DNA from: Dermatemys mawii
Taxonomy: Eukaryota > Chordata > Testudines > Dermatemydidae
Assembly: GCA_007922305.1 (NCBI GenBank)
Contig: ML677358.1
Span: 9,178,576 to 9,242,575 of the forward strand
Length of the DNA stretch: 64,000 bases
Reading direction: 5' to 3'
A program made the position numbers and the translations under genes. The notes below the pieces were generated by a model, which was not told where the DNA came from, ran no database searches, and worked only from the letters and a program-made list of their open reading frames with translations. Below, one piece after another: positions 1 to 11,330 of this stretch (positions within the stretch are counted from its first letter, which is position 1; the number at the start of each line of letters is the position of its first letter).

Positions 1-1010
1 TACAAACACAGACCCAGGTCTGAACCGCATCGACCACAAGCTGCAGACATAAGCTGTTTTCATTTAAGAAGTGCGTCTATCTCTAGCACCCAGATACCCA
101 GTTCCCAATGAGGTCCAAACACCAAATAAATCTGTTTTACTCTGTATAAAGCTTATATAGGGTAAATTCATAAATTGTTTGCTCTCTAACACTGATAGAG
201 ATGCATGGCTGTTTGCTCCCCAGGGAATTAATGGCTTACTCTGGGTTTATTAATAAACAAAAGTGATTTTATTAAGTATAACAAGTAGGATTTAAATGGT
301 TCCAAGTAATAGACAGAACAAAATAAAACAAAAGCACACAAGTCTGAGCCTAATACAGTAGGAAATTAAATGCAGGTAAATCTTACCCTCAGAAGTTCCA
401 ATAAGCTTCTTTCACAGTCTAGATGCCTTCCTAGTCTGGGTCCACACCCCCATAGTTACTGTCCTTTGTTCCAGTTTCTTTCAGGCATCTCTTTGGGGGT
501 AGAGGCTATTTTCTGAGAGAGCTGAAGACAAAACAGAGGAGTTTCCAGGACCTTTTATATTCTCTCTCTTGTGGGCGGAAACCCCTTTGTTCTCCTGTGC
601 AAGATTTATTCTTTATACAATATACTATCAGTTCCTACATCCATGCTTAATTATGGACCACAGCAGGGTGTATGCATATACATTCAGAACATAGTCTCTC
701 CCACCTGCCCCACACTGTACAGCAGTTCACCAAGTGGTATTAATGGAAGGTTTCCACAGATATCAAAATATAGCCTTTATGGGGTAACTAAACATGTATT
801 ATTTGTGCTTTGTCCTGTCATTGCATCCATCACTCAGGGAGAAGCTACAAGTGGGCCCAACATCGGGTGGTGTGTACTTCTGTCCTTTGTATCTCTTCCT
901 CCCACATCCTCTTATCTCTGTGCCTTTGTGAGTAACACAGTTCCTTCTATATTTCTTTCCCTACAAAAACTCTAGATTCCCCTTTACTAAATTCCCCCTT
1001 CCTGCAACTA
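1..1010. repeat. LTR-like interspersed repeat (class uncertain)
   Basis: The block resembles a repeat I recognise as common in turtle genomes, with an A/T-rich stretch around 250-330 and a pyrimidine-rich part around 400-600. On the minus strand a TATA-like ATATAAAAGG lies near 552-561, as expected for a retroviral-type promoter. No terminal repeat or coding domain is visible, and the left end is cut by the window. The long open frame at 571-975 has no recognisable domain and I do not call it a gene. Confidence 0.35.
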
Positions 1011-2332
1011 AACAAATCAGCCATGAAATAGTTAATGTTATCAAAATGTCATCACTGAGCTTTAGGGCTGATGCTTTCATCAGATCAACAATGAGCAGAG
1101 GCTTTTACCCCCTCTCAGAATCATTAATTCATACTTGGTATTGCCAACTCTCACATTTTTCTCTTATGTCTAGTACATTTGCAGTGTTTGTTTTGTTTTT
1201 GTTTTTTTAACCTCTCTGATCAAAACATGATGAAAGGCTGCCAACACAAATTTTTTACGTATTCAAAATGGTCTTCATCTCCTGTTACAGTCAATGGGGC
1301 TAAAACCAGCAAGATGGCCACCGTTTCCATACAGCCTATCTGCACATGGCAATGAGGCTGCTTATAATAAAGTCGGCTGTCACCGCTCACTGTTTTCAAT
1401 GACATTGAAGCCCTGACCCACAAGCAAAATGGCTGCCTCTCCATGGTTCAGGAGGCTTCAAGGACACAGGGATTATAAGGAGTAGCGGAGATACTGTGAA
1501 AAATGGATGGGGAGAATGAGTAGTATCAGAAGGGAGATTTAGAGATTGTAGGGGGATGGCATGCAGGATGGAGTCTGAGAAGGGTGCCCAGGACAGTGAT
1601 GTGATCAAAGATGGAGGGGGGGATGGGAGACTCTCTTTCAAACAGGCACTGGCTCAGTGGCTGTGAAAATCATATGCACTCTGAATTATTCAGCTGTACT
1701 ATTTGTCAGACTATTATGCAGCTGATAGGTCTACCCATGTTACTGTTTATTGTTTCAAACAAGCCTCTGAGCCAAGCCTGCACAACTCAGAAAGCAGTGA
1801 GGGCCATATTACTGCAAAAAAACCCAGCTGCAGGCCGAAAAGCCCCACCCTTGCCCCGCCCCATCTGCTTCCGCCCCCCCACTTCTTGGCTTGCTCCACC
1901 CCTACTCACCCCCCCCCCCCCGACCGCACAGCGAGCCTGTGTAGGCCGCACGTGGCCCCCGGGCCGCATGTTGTGCAGGCCTGCTTTGAGTCATTGTATA
2001 GCTACCATAGAGAGTCTTACTGTGTTTCCTGTCATATTTTTATGCAAAAAGACTATTCTATAGTTTTAAAAAGCTTTGAGGGGAAAAGAAAAGTGCTCCT
2101 CCACAATAACCACACTACCAGTTTCTTCCCTCCCAAAACACTGTCTGACACGAGCATCTTTGTGAGTAATATGAAGAGCATCATGTTCCTCTTAAAGAGA
2201 TGTGGGCCAGCAGTTAAACAGCTGATGCGGTTTGTCTCACCATGGCAGCTTCAAACATCCTCAGTATAAATATAAACATTCTAGATGTACAAAGTGTAAA
2301 TATTAACAAGTCTGAAAAAAAACGAGATTAAG
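1011..2332. other. Intergenic sequence, no gene seen
   Basis: Mixed composition with no exon, RNA gene or clear element. A 13-base C run lies at 1909-1921 in a C-rich stretch (about 1840-1960). Open frames across it look compositional. Confidence 0.5.
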
Positions 2333-2715
2333 GTAAGAAGCAGTTCAGTCTAGAGCACTGTTTCCTCTAAACTGTGCACGTGTGCACATACAGATCCTAA
2401 ACCCTGCACACACAGCAAAACATCACACGCACAAAAATTTGCACAGAAGCACACAAATGCGCACAGAAGAAATTTTTTGCACACACAGCTTGTCAAAAAT
2501 TAGAGGTAACATTGGTCTAGAGGCCTGAGCATGGGATTGTAAACTAAGAACCTCAAACCTCTAACCTCAGGTCTGCCACTAACTTTATGCAAAGCCTAAC
2601 GGCAAGTCACTTCCCTTTTATTCTCAGTTTCCCTCTTTGTAGATTAAGGATAATATTACTTACCTATCTCTTAATTTGTGAGGATTAATTAAAGAGTGAT
2701 TAATGCTTTGGAAAT
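2333..2715 (+). repeat. MIR/CORE-type SINE, interrupted
   Basis: The head (2333-2355) and body (2523-2715) read as one ancient SINE. Recognisable parts are the GAGCATGGGA-type head, the GGTCTGCCACTAAC stretch, the CAAGTCACTTCCC core and a GAGGATTAATTAA tail. A hAT element splits it, so the SINE is older than that insertion. Confidence 0.6.
2356..2514. mobile_element. Short non-autonomous hAT element with perfect 8-bp TSD
   Basis: The 159-bp insert ends in inverted CACTGTTTCCTCTAA and TTAGAGGTAACATTG. It is flanked by identical GTCTAGAG at 2348-2355 and 2515-2522. An 8-bp duplication is the hallmark of hAT transposition. The interior is rich in GCACA motifs and has no coding capacity. Confidence 0.85.
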
Positions 2716-4497
2716 GCAAAATGATTTTAAATGGCTGTTTAAAAGGGGAAATTATAAATAAATCTGTAACTTGAATGCATCTATATGGATGTTGCCCAAC
2801 TCTATCATCCTCCTCACTTGGTATTTATATCACACATCTCAATTTCAGCATTATTACTATGGGATCTCTACACATACATCCATGCATAGGTTACAGAACT
2901 GTTACCATATAGTAGTAGAGAAAATGGTGTAAGACTAGTGATGAAACTTGCATTCTGCTGAACATCAAGAGATTTGTTTGAACTCAGCTAATTTAGGAAT
3001 GAGGGTCCCATAAATACCTAAAATATGGAATTACGTGGAAAAAAAAAACAGCTTTAGTCATGGAGTTGCTAACGATATCTCCTTGATAGATGTCCACCAT
3101 GTGCAGAAAGTAATACGGATTTATCCCCAAATCTCCAAACGGTGCTACTACAATTTAGAGCAGCTCTGAGGATCCTCTAGGTTGCATCAGCAGCTGTTTT
3201 CAGGTTTAGAGGGATGGAAGAATGATGAATGCTGCATTTGCCTCTTCTCCTCGGGATGGGAGGGGCAAATCAAACCCTTTCATGCTATCTTTACCGGCAA
3301 GGAAAATGAGCACAACCTCAGTGCTTTGTGTGTTTATCTTTAAGTGAGAGACAAACAGCACCACGGTAAGTAAATTGCTCAGGATTAATGTGTTATTTCG
3401 TTTACCCAGCAGATGGTGCCAGACTCGGAATTAGGTAGACCCACGTAACAGGCGTGTTGCTAGAAGTATTCTACATTGCTGTAAAAGGAAGTTTCAGAGA
3501 TAGTTAAGTCAGTACTGCCATTCTCAAGGGGAACTATTCAACCTACACTGCTCCCCCACAGTGCACACACATACATTTTTTTCTACAACATAGTAAACGT
3601 CCGGCCTACCCAAACCTCTGCTGTTTTAGAGCATCATATAAATGTAGGCAGAACCACAACTTTACATGAATATTGCTCGAGGCAAGCAAGCATATTTGCA
3701 CCCACTAGGGGTGACATTTGGGGAGGCATACAGTCCATGCCCCTCCCCAGATTTCTGCCTTCTATTTACAGGGTACTACAGAGAATTTCAAACTGTGGGG
3801 TCCCTTGCTTCCCTGCCCCAATCCCATGGCTGCAGGGCTTGTGGTTGCACAGCCCAAGCTCTGAGCTCAGCGAGGCAAGCCCAGTGCCCAGCCCAAGCAC
3901 TGGGGGGCAGGTGGCTGCTGCTGGCAGGGCAGACTCGTTCCTGCCAGCTCCGGAACCCAAGACCATGAGAACAGAGCGACCCCTACAGTGACTATATTTC
4001 AAGTTCCCAAATAGAGGACACTGCCAGGAGGAGAGGGAGTTGGAAGGTGTGTGTGTACTGGGTGGGGGCATTTAAGGGGCACTAGAAACAGCATTTGGGG
4101 TGTTCTGGAGGGACAGGGAGACCCACGGGAGGTGGGGGGCAGTGTCATGCTCCCTGTCATGGTGGCAGGGCAGCTGGTACAGGTCTAGGACGCAGTGCCA
4201 GGATGCTCTGTCGGCACCTCCCTATGGGCCTCTTCCCCTCCCCGAGCTGGTGGCACTCAGTGCCCTGCCCACTTGCTGATGCAATCCTAGCGCCGTGGGG
4301 CAAGCTTGCTCTGCCCAGGGTCTTGGGCCTCTGGGGAGGGGGATGGCACTAAGCATCTTGGGCTTTGGATGCTGCTGGGTCTGACTTCCAGGAAGGGGTG
4401 GGGGCAGGGCTGAGCACACTCTGATCCCAATCCTGCATCACTTCATTTTTCTATCCTGCCAGCTTTGACCCCGGGGCAGCCCTAGTTACAGCCCTGA
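2716..4497. other. Intergenic sequence, no gene seen
   Basis: Unique-looking A/T-rich DNA up to about 3700, then a G/C-richer stretch (3720-4440) that may be a decayed repeat but has no recognisable ends. Overlapping frames on both strands in the G/C-rich part carry no domain. Confidence 0.45.
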
Positions 4498-4800
4498 ATG
4501 TAGGGCTGAAAAGGATCTTGAGCGATCATCTAGTCTATCCCCCATGCTGAAGTAGGACAAAGTATATTGAGACTGCCTCTCACAGGTGTTTTTCTAACTT
4601 GTTCGAAACTTCCAATAATGGGGTTTCCACAAACTCCCTTGGAAGCCTATTCCAGTGCTTAATTACCCTTATAGTGAGACAGATTTTCCTAATAGCTAAC
4701 CTAAAATCTCCCTTGCTGGAGATTAAGCGCATTACTTCTTGTCCTACCTTCAGTGGACATAAGAGAACTGATCACTGCCCTCTTCCCAACAAAGTTACTC
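4498..4800 (-). repeat. CR1 LINE 3' end
   Basis: The plus strand shows the reverse of the CR1 tail: GATCATCTAGTC, then a TATTCCAGTGCTTAATTACC block, then a TTTTCCTAATA block. The element is therefore oriented on the minus strand and is 5'-truncated, as most CR1 copies are. The boundary near 4800 is approximate. Confidence 0.75.
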
Positions 4801-5659
4801 TCAGATGGCATTTGAACACATACCCTCCACTTCACTATGCCCCTGTGTCTATGGGAATCCCTGTAGTCATAAAGGACTCGTTTGACCTATAAGGATAGAA
4901 GAGTGCAGTGAAATAGTGGAGATAATTTTATTAAGACAGACTCCACACTTGGGTGTTGTTGGGTGCTGAATAGAAGAGAGCAAATACAATAAATACTTGA
5001 GTCCTTTCCTAAATTCCCTCTAATGTTCTCAGGAAGAGATCTGCACAAAATAGCAGAAAGCTGTTACATTTCAGTTTAAATAAAGAATCACATGCCATCC
5101 TAGCAACTGCTTGTTTACTTCAGCGACAACACAAGTGAAGCCTTCTGAAGAATGAAATGAAACATATTTGCAAGCAGTAGTAGACAGGTTCCAGAAAAAA
5201 AGTTTGTCTGGGTTCAGAAACTTGCTTTGCAACCTATTGCTGTCTCAAAGATCTAAAGAAAACTCAGCCCAGGGATGCAGGGTCAGAAAAGCTGGATTCT
5301 AATTACGCATGTGGTGGGAAGGAAGAGATGGACTAAGTCATTCAGGGTTCCTACTATGCTAAAAGATCTTCCCCATTCCCTCCAAATTGGATGACCACAC
5401 ACAGATTGTAAGCTTTGTAATGATACCTTGCAAGAGACCTTTTGCATGAAGCATATTCCAGTTATGTTATATTCATTTACATGATTTTATGAAAATATGC
5501 TGAGTTCAGTGTCTCAGTGATAACCCACAGAAGACATGAATTCAGGACTCTACCTCCAGTGCTGCCCAAGAGTGGCAGGAGTGATCTGTGCAGAGATGGA
5601 AGGACTGCTTCACATCACTACCATGTTAACTGTCCAGTTTAGAACTCCATCTAGCCTTT
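4801..5659. other. Intergenic sequence, no gene seen
   Basis: No exon-like, RNA-like or transposon end signal was recognised. Confidence 0.45.
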
Positions 5660-6053
5660 CAGTGGTAGGACACTGAAGCTCCTTTTAAGATAGCCTGCAA
5701 CCCTCTGATTTGCAAACCCCTTGCAGCCTCCCCTCCTTATTGGCTGCATCCTGTGCAGTCTCTCCACTTGGAGGACTTAGCTACATTGCTCCTTTCCTGG
5801 GATGAGTGTGGCAGGACCCCATTCTGTCACACACCCCTCCCTACCGCTCCAGAGAGGATTGGAGTGGTAGTTTACAGAAAAAGTACTCTCTTATTACCCC
5901 ACCTTTTGCCCTACTTTGTCAGGGTCTTCCATTCCCAGACCTCTCTGTCTGGAAAGGTACTAGTCATAGTCTCTGTGTCCCAGTCTACCAGGATCCTTTT
6001 CTTGGGTCTCTGCCCTGACAGCTTGTCTTAGTCCTTACCCTTTTCAATTAGGG

Positions 6054-6078
6054 CTCTCTCTCTCTCTCTCTCCCCCCC
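6054..6078. repeat. (TC)n simple repeat with C run
   Basis: Uninterrupted CT dinucleotides followed by seven or more C, inside the gypsy-type element. Confidence 0.9.
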
Positions 6079-6884
6079 AGAACTCTGTCTCTACTTGGTC
6101 TTTGCCCTAGTCTCTCAGGCTCTACTCTCCCAGATTTTTCTTACCTGAAGAGCGCGGCTCATTCTCTTCTGGATTTTGGAGTCTGTACACTGAGCCTCTA
6201 GCTGCATCTCCTAATCATATACCATGTAGAGCAAGCGCTGTTTTTCATCCTCAGTGAACTGGAGATCCTCCAGTTACTCTTCTGGTATCTTCAATCATTT
6301 CACCAGGTCATCCTCTCTTAGGAAGGAGCTCACAAAGCCTGTGCTACTCCCTTCCCTATCCTAGGGTCCTGTTCTATACCCTAGCTCTTTGCTTTCACCT
6401 CTCCCAACAGGGACGATTCTGTTTGGGCCTCTGTGCTTAGTTAGCACACAGTATGTTAGCTAGATTTCCTACAGTATCCTGCTGAACTCTGAAATCTGTC
6501 TGGGTCTCTAAGTATCCTGTTGTGCCCAAGGCTCTGGGTCACTGCTATAGTTCGCAGAGTTTTCTCCCTGGGCCAATGCTTCCTGCAAAACCAAGCATTG
6601 TTCCCTCTGCCCCTTGGCTTCCACTTGCACCCGAGCCAACTCCTGCTCTGCCTGGACCAGGTAGCTAATAACTTTTCCTCAGGAGATGCAGGCCTTGTCC
6701 AACTCTTTGTGTTATCTCCTCAGCAGATCCCTCATGTTTGGGGCATTCTGATCTCACCTTCAGGCTCTTTTCCGGGGTCCTCCACCCTGGGTCCCAGCCT
6801 CTGCTTTCCTTCCCAGCTGGGCCCAGACCCTCTTGGTCCTAGGTCAGAGTCCTGGTCTTTCCCACATAAGGGTTGAGTAGCCCC

Positions 6885-6905
6885 CCAGTCTCTTCCCAAA
6901 ATTAT
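6885..6905 (-). pseudogene. Retropepsin C-terminal motif remnant
   Basis: The minus strand reads IILGRDW, preceded by a V-x-L-x-V strand. This matches the conserved I-L-G-x-D motif near the end of retroelement aspartic proteases and sits about 320 bp after the knuckle. The catalytic D-S/T-G is not visible in a clean frame. Confidence 0.5.
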
Positions 6906-7222
6906 GGTCCACAGCAGGTCCTTGACCCCACCAACATGGAGTTGAACTCTCCAGCCCTGTAGCTTCAGCCCAAATTCTATCATGGGGTAGACTCAGATCT
7001 CCACACGTATACAGGAGCCATTTCCTAGGAGGTGACAGTCCAGGCCAGTTACCCTCACCTGGTCTTTCCACACCAAAGTGTACCCCACGCCCTAAGACTA
7101 CCAGACCCATAACAACATCCTTCCAGCCTGTCACTACCCACAGTGGGACCACCCTGATCTTTGGAGTTGACCCTGCAATTGGTTCTACTGTAACAGTTTA
7201 GGTAATCACACTCCATTACTGG

Positions 7223-7264
7223 GCAGTTCCTTCTAATATGCCTGGGCAGGCCACACCTGTAGCA
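7223..7264 (-). pseudogene. CCHC zinc knuckle of gag
   Basis: The minus strand encodes CYRCGLPRHIRRNC, an exact C-X2-C-X4-H-X4-C knuckle. It lies downstream of the capsid remnant, the usual nucleocapsid position. Confidence 0.75.
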
Positions 7265-7478
7265 GACTACTGGATCTCCTAGCTCCTTCCCACTAGTACT
7301 TCCCATAGGCTGCAGGGCTCCCCAGACCCCTTGCAGTTGCAGTGTGTCCCGAGTCTAGAACCCTCAGACTCTTTTCCCCTTGCGAGCTCTCCTGAGTCAC
7401 CCTCTGGTAAACTCTTCTCAGTTTATCAAACAGCTTGGGCCTTTCCTGTTCTTCGGCCTCACATTAGGCCTCATCTCA

Positions 7479-7620
7479 CTTGACTGCTTCCCCCATGGAG
7501 GCCAGTTGGAAATTCCTTACCCAACTCTGTACCCCTCCTGGCAGGGTCTTTAGGAATTGCTCTAGGAGCTTCTCCACCAAGCTGGTCTCTGGACAAAGCC
7601 AGTGCATTGCCAGGTTTCAT
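7479..7620 (-). pseudogene. SCAN-like capsid segment
   Basis: One minus-strand frame keeps WLCPE, then EQFLKTLP, then a W-V pair. This is the spacing of the SCAN fold (WLRPE, EQFLxxLP, WV). It ends in a stop at 7476-7478 and has an in-frame stop near its upstream edge. Confidence 0.65.
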
Positions 7621-8175
7621 AACTTCTGGACTACTACTACGCACCTTGTGGGAACGATTCTGTCTAGAACTTGTGCCTGTACACTTCCAGAATCAACTCC
7701 CTCTGATCCAAAATAGCTGCCTTCGCTATTGGGTAAGAATTCGGCTGCTCATCACTTACCACCTGGCAAGTCGCCTGCACCATGCCCATCAGGAATGGAA
7801 CTAAGCAGGCCGCCCAAGTCAACTCTTTCCATACTGCTGCCTTTACCACCTCCTAAAAGGTCTTGAGGAAGGTCTCTGGGTCATCATCCAGTCTGAGCTT
7901 TGCCAGGCCCGGAACCAAACCAATCACCCAGTTCCATCAGGAATTCGGTTAGTAGGTTGCAGTGTGACCCAACCGCTTGTGTCTCCACTCCTGCAGGTTG
8001 GAGTAGCTCTGCTGCCACTGTTCCTGTGCCACAAACTGGACCTCCTCTTGTTTCTGTAGGTTCTCTGTCAACTGCATGAGGAAGGCCTGGGTCCACGGCC
8101 GCTGCTCCTGCTGCTAAGAGGTAAATCCTCTTCAATGGTCGTGCCCCTTGTTGATCAGGGATCTGAAAGAAAGCT

Positions 8176-8192
8176 CACTTCTGGTACCAAAT
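8176..8192 (-). other. Possible primer-binding site
   Basis: Immediately inside the LTR the minus strand reads TTTGGTACCAGAAGTGA. It resembles the initiator-Met-tRNA-type sites (TGGTATCAGA) of several LTR retrotransposons, with mismatches. Confidence 0.45.
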
Positions 8193-8920
8193 GTAATAGT
8201 ATGGCACCTACCTCTCATGTGCCCCTTCTGGTTGGGTGTGTCTGCAGTCTTTAAACAGCTCCAGCCCTGGTATTGTACCATATCCCCAGGGCTTCCTCCT
8301 TGAAGGCAGTGATTTTGCCCTTTCTGGGCCATTCTGGCCCCAGCTCTCCAGCTGGGCCACTAAATTGATAAATTCCCAAAAGGGGTCTGAGCTCTGTCCA
8401 ATTATAAGCCACTTTGCCCAGTGGCCTATGGGCAGGGGGTGGGGGAGAGAGGGCAAGATGACCCAGGCCCACCCACTACTCCAGGTCCCAGCTGAGGGAC
8501 CCTAAGAATTGCAGCCATGTGCTACTGTGTCCCTTTAATTAAACTGCTTTCAGTTCTGTGGGCTACCTCCCTGTGGCCCCAGCCTTCACCAAAGCTTCAA
8601 CCTTACCTTCAGGGTCCTTTTATGTTCAGGCCCAGCAGACAGCCAGGAACTCTTCCTTGCTCCCCCTGGTCCCTGAAACTATTGAGGTGTCCGTGGGGCT
8701 GCAGTTCCTTTTGGTCAGACAGGAGCACCAGCTTCACTCCTCTGGCTCCAGGAAGGAATTAACTCTGGTCTGAACTGTAGCTCCTTTTATACTAGCCTGC
8801 AACCCTCTGATTGGCTAGCCCCTTGCAGCCTCCCCTCCTGATTGGCTGCTTCTTTCACATTCTCTCTGCAGACACACCCAACCAGAAGGGGCACATGAGA
8901 GATAGGGGCCATACTCTAGA
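8193..8920 (-). repeat. Probable 5' LTR of the gypsy-type element
   Basis: On the minus strand, two CCAATCAG boxes (about 8800-8850) precede TATAAAAGGAGC (about 8789-8800), a typical LTR promoter layout. The lower edge ends in CTATTACA directly before the primer-binding-like site. The two edges form a 36-bp perfect inverted repeat (8212-8247 and 8866-8901), extendable to about 50 bp with mismatches. Such long inverted ends are unusual for an LTR, so the right boundary could lie further out. Confidence 0.5.
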
Positions 8921-10269
8921 GCATAGAGTATTTAGCTCTACTGTTCCTTCCCTCAGCCAGATGTGGCAGAACCCAGAGGCCTCCAGCTGGGTGCCTCTGG
9001 GCCTAGCCCACACACTCACGTGTATATTTTAAATATCCTTTAATGGGGGATGGCTGAAAGATCTGGAAGCAAGTTGTCCATTCAGAACTTCTGTTAATGT
9101 TATCCAACATCTCCACTGCTTTACCTTGCAGTGAGTTTATACTTGCGCATGCAGCAACTCCTGTCAACCTATCCTGTAGTTAAAGTGTTCTCAGGGGATA
9201 TGTAAAGCAACTACAGTGAGGAGACTTCGTTTATTTCAATGGCAATGAAACCGGTCCAAAATTGCTGGCTAGGCTAGGATTCAGAATATTTAATTTCATG
9301 TTGGGGAACATTTCAAGATGCATTTCAAATGAAAGATAATGGAGCATAACAGGAAAAAAGAAAAAAGTTGGAAAGGGAAATTTTGAGACGGTGCCAAGAT
9401 TTCTAATGCAAACAGAAAACAAGGAGGAAAAAATTTCCTATTTTTTTCTGGGGAGGGTTCTTACATGGAAGTGAGGGGTGTGTGTGTAGTTTCTGGTACT
9501 TTGTAGGCATTTAATCAGATACCTCCGCATTCATGTAAGAATTAAGTGGTGGCGGATAAGAGACTATACTTCAAATTTAATGCTAAAAATTGAAGACTTG
9601 TTCAGATGAGTGCTGAGACAAAAGCATATTGAAGTGTGACCATTTAAATAATTGAGAAATTTCTTACCTGATAGGAGAGAAGTGGCTACTTTTCTGTTAA
9701 TTGATTACTAACGGATTAATGATCTGCACCTATAGAATTCAGCAACAACACTGGATTTCCTCTGGAGGCTAGGGCTAAGCTCTGTCCTTCAACTCAGTCC
9801 CCCAGAAGAGTTCTTTAGCTGCTGCAGAAACACTGCAGCAATCAATTATTAGCATTAAGACAACTTGGTATATTGTATTAAATTAACATTCAGACAATAT
9901 ATGTCTAAGGCCCTCTTTGAATTGCAGATGATTGTCAGCTAATTTTGGCTGAGCTGCGGACAAGTCATGGAAAGTAATGGAAAAATAATAATGGACCTTT
10001 ATTAATTGCAGGAATTTGGAAAAGCCAGAATAGACCTATTTTAATTGCTGAAACTATCTAAACACTCAAATATTATGTTATGCCTGCTTTTGGGGGTGGG
10101 GGATAAAGGGGACGGTGATAACCAGACATTTTGTAGGAACTATATTAGTCATTTAAAGAATGACTGGTACAATATAAAATTCAGAAGACAAAAAGTCTTA
10201 ACTGCTGCAGAAATTGAGTCCAGTCACTTTAGCCTTTTACATTTTACAGGCATTGAATGTTAGTGCAGC
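8921..10269. other. Intergenic A/T-rich sequence with possible conserved noncoding block
   Basis: No gene or transposon end was seen. Around 9690-10060 the sequence is rich in ATTA/TAAT cores (for example TTAATTGATTA and CAATCAATTATTAGC), the composition typical of homeodomain-bound noncoding elements. Conservation cannot be judged from one sequence. Confidence 0.35.
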
Positions 10270-11330
10270 ACCTCCCGCTATAATGGTCTTGTTCAAGCTC
10301 GGTCTTTGCTTTGTGAAGACTTGTCCGTACCGAGATACTTCAAGCTTGCATCCACACAATTAGGCAAGATTGACAGGGATCATTTTGCTATCTCTGCTAA
10401 CTCTGGAAAATGCTGCAGAACTGCAGATGAATCCCAAAACTCTCCAAGATAATTTAATTTACATTCACTTGCAAAAAATGTGTATGGGACAAAATATATT
10501 TTAGCTTCATGGCAAAACATAGGGACTGCCTCCAGAATGAGTGTCTGCTTGGATAATATATACACTGGTTTCACCAGAACTGCTTTCATAAATGACTGTC
10601 CTGGCTGCATGAATCTTGGTCCTTGTCAAGCCGGTCTGGCAACACTCTCCTGTGTTGCAGTAGTATTCCTTCACTTTGTCCGCCATTTTCTTGAACATTC
10701 CTTTTAAAATGCTTTCTGCTCTGCTTCTTCACTGTACTTTTCTTTTGCATTGGAGTCTGCCCAGTGTGTCAAATCCATTACAGTGTTGCACAACTGATGG
10801 ACAGAAACAGAACATCTCAAAAGATTTCATGGTGGTCATCAATGATTTGGGATTCCAAGCAATGACCATGTCAAGTGGCAAGGTCATGTCATTTAAAAGC
10901 AAGATCAGTGTCCCCATTTCACCTGACATGCAGATAAAAATTTCCATTTCATTTTAAATGAACTCATGGTAGTCACATGTTCAGTGTGGTAAAGAACTGC
11001 TTTAAACCATGAATTCCATTGTGTCTCTACTGGTTCTGGACACAGGCATTTGGTCAGGATTAAGCTTTTTTTCCAGCAAAGAAAGCCATGATACGCGGTT
11101 TGCAAGCTGGGTAGTATTTAAACATTTTCTTCATTGCAGCAATGACTATCAATTTTACAAAAAAATGAACACGCTGCTCATTGCTAGCCAGACTTGCAAT
11201 ATATGCATTGCATATTACATATACCATATTACTGAAGCAAGCCCTGTTGAACCGGAGAATACACTTGAGTACAGTGTGTTGCAATGTCTGTTACTATTCC
11301 AGACAACTTAAAATCCATATTGAAATTGGT
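10270..11330 (-). pseudogene. Dead hAT-family transposase
   Basis: Minus-strand frames, read from 11284 downward, give an ordered but broken transposase. Around 11050-10990 is a PEPVETQWNSWFKA stretch like the P-x-P-V-x-T-R-W-x-S-W block of hAT proteins. Around 10430-10290 is the C-terminal dimerisation region, with EFW, then FPELAEIAK, then ILPNCVDA. Stops and frame changes occur between and within these blocks. No terminal repeats were identified. It would once have catalysed cut-and-paste transposition and cannot now. Confidence 0.6.

Larger units (their letters stand above)
7055..8135 (-). pseudogene. Gag relic: coiled region, SCAN-like capsid, CCHC knuckle
   Basis: Read from 8135 downward, in shifting frames: a glutamine-rich segment (about 8110-7950), an LRLDDDPETFLKTF segment (about 7895-7850) typical of gypsy gag before the capsid, the capsid with a SCAN-like part at 7479-7620, and a zinc knuckle at 7223-7264. 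At least three frame changes or stops interrupt it. In an intact element this protein would form the particle shell and bind RNA; here it is non-functional. It continues directly from the primer-binding-like site and is followed by a protease remnant. Confidence 0.6.
5660..8920 (-). mobile_element. Decayed Ty3/gypsy-type LTR retrotransposon with SCAN-like gag
   Basis: On the minus strand, in order: an LTR-like block (about 8920-8193), a primer-binding-like TGGTACCAGAAGTGAG, a gag relic with a SCAN-like capsid and a CCHC knuckle, a protease C-terminal remnant, then a charged helical stretch (about 6700-6200). A segment at about 5670-5760 repeats the CCAAT/TATA part of the right LTR, suggesting a truncated second LTR. 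Many stops and frame changes show it is dead. A SCAN-like capsid is known for Gmr1-like gypsy elements, and this is my preferred assignment. No reverse transcriptase was found, so a host-derived SCAN locus is not fully excluded. Confidence 0.6.

Noticed and set aside
571..975. 134-codon open frame on the plus strand
   Set aside because: No domain or splice context, hydrophobic and low-information composition, inside an LTR-like repeat.
1787..2269. Proline-rich frames on both strands
   Set aside because: They arise from a C-rich tract with a 13-base C run; no homology was recognised.
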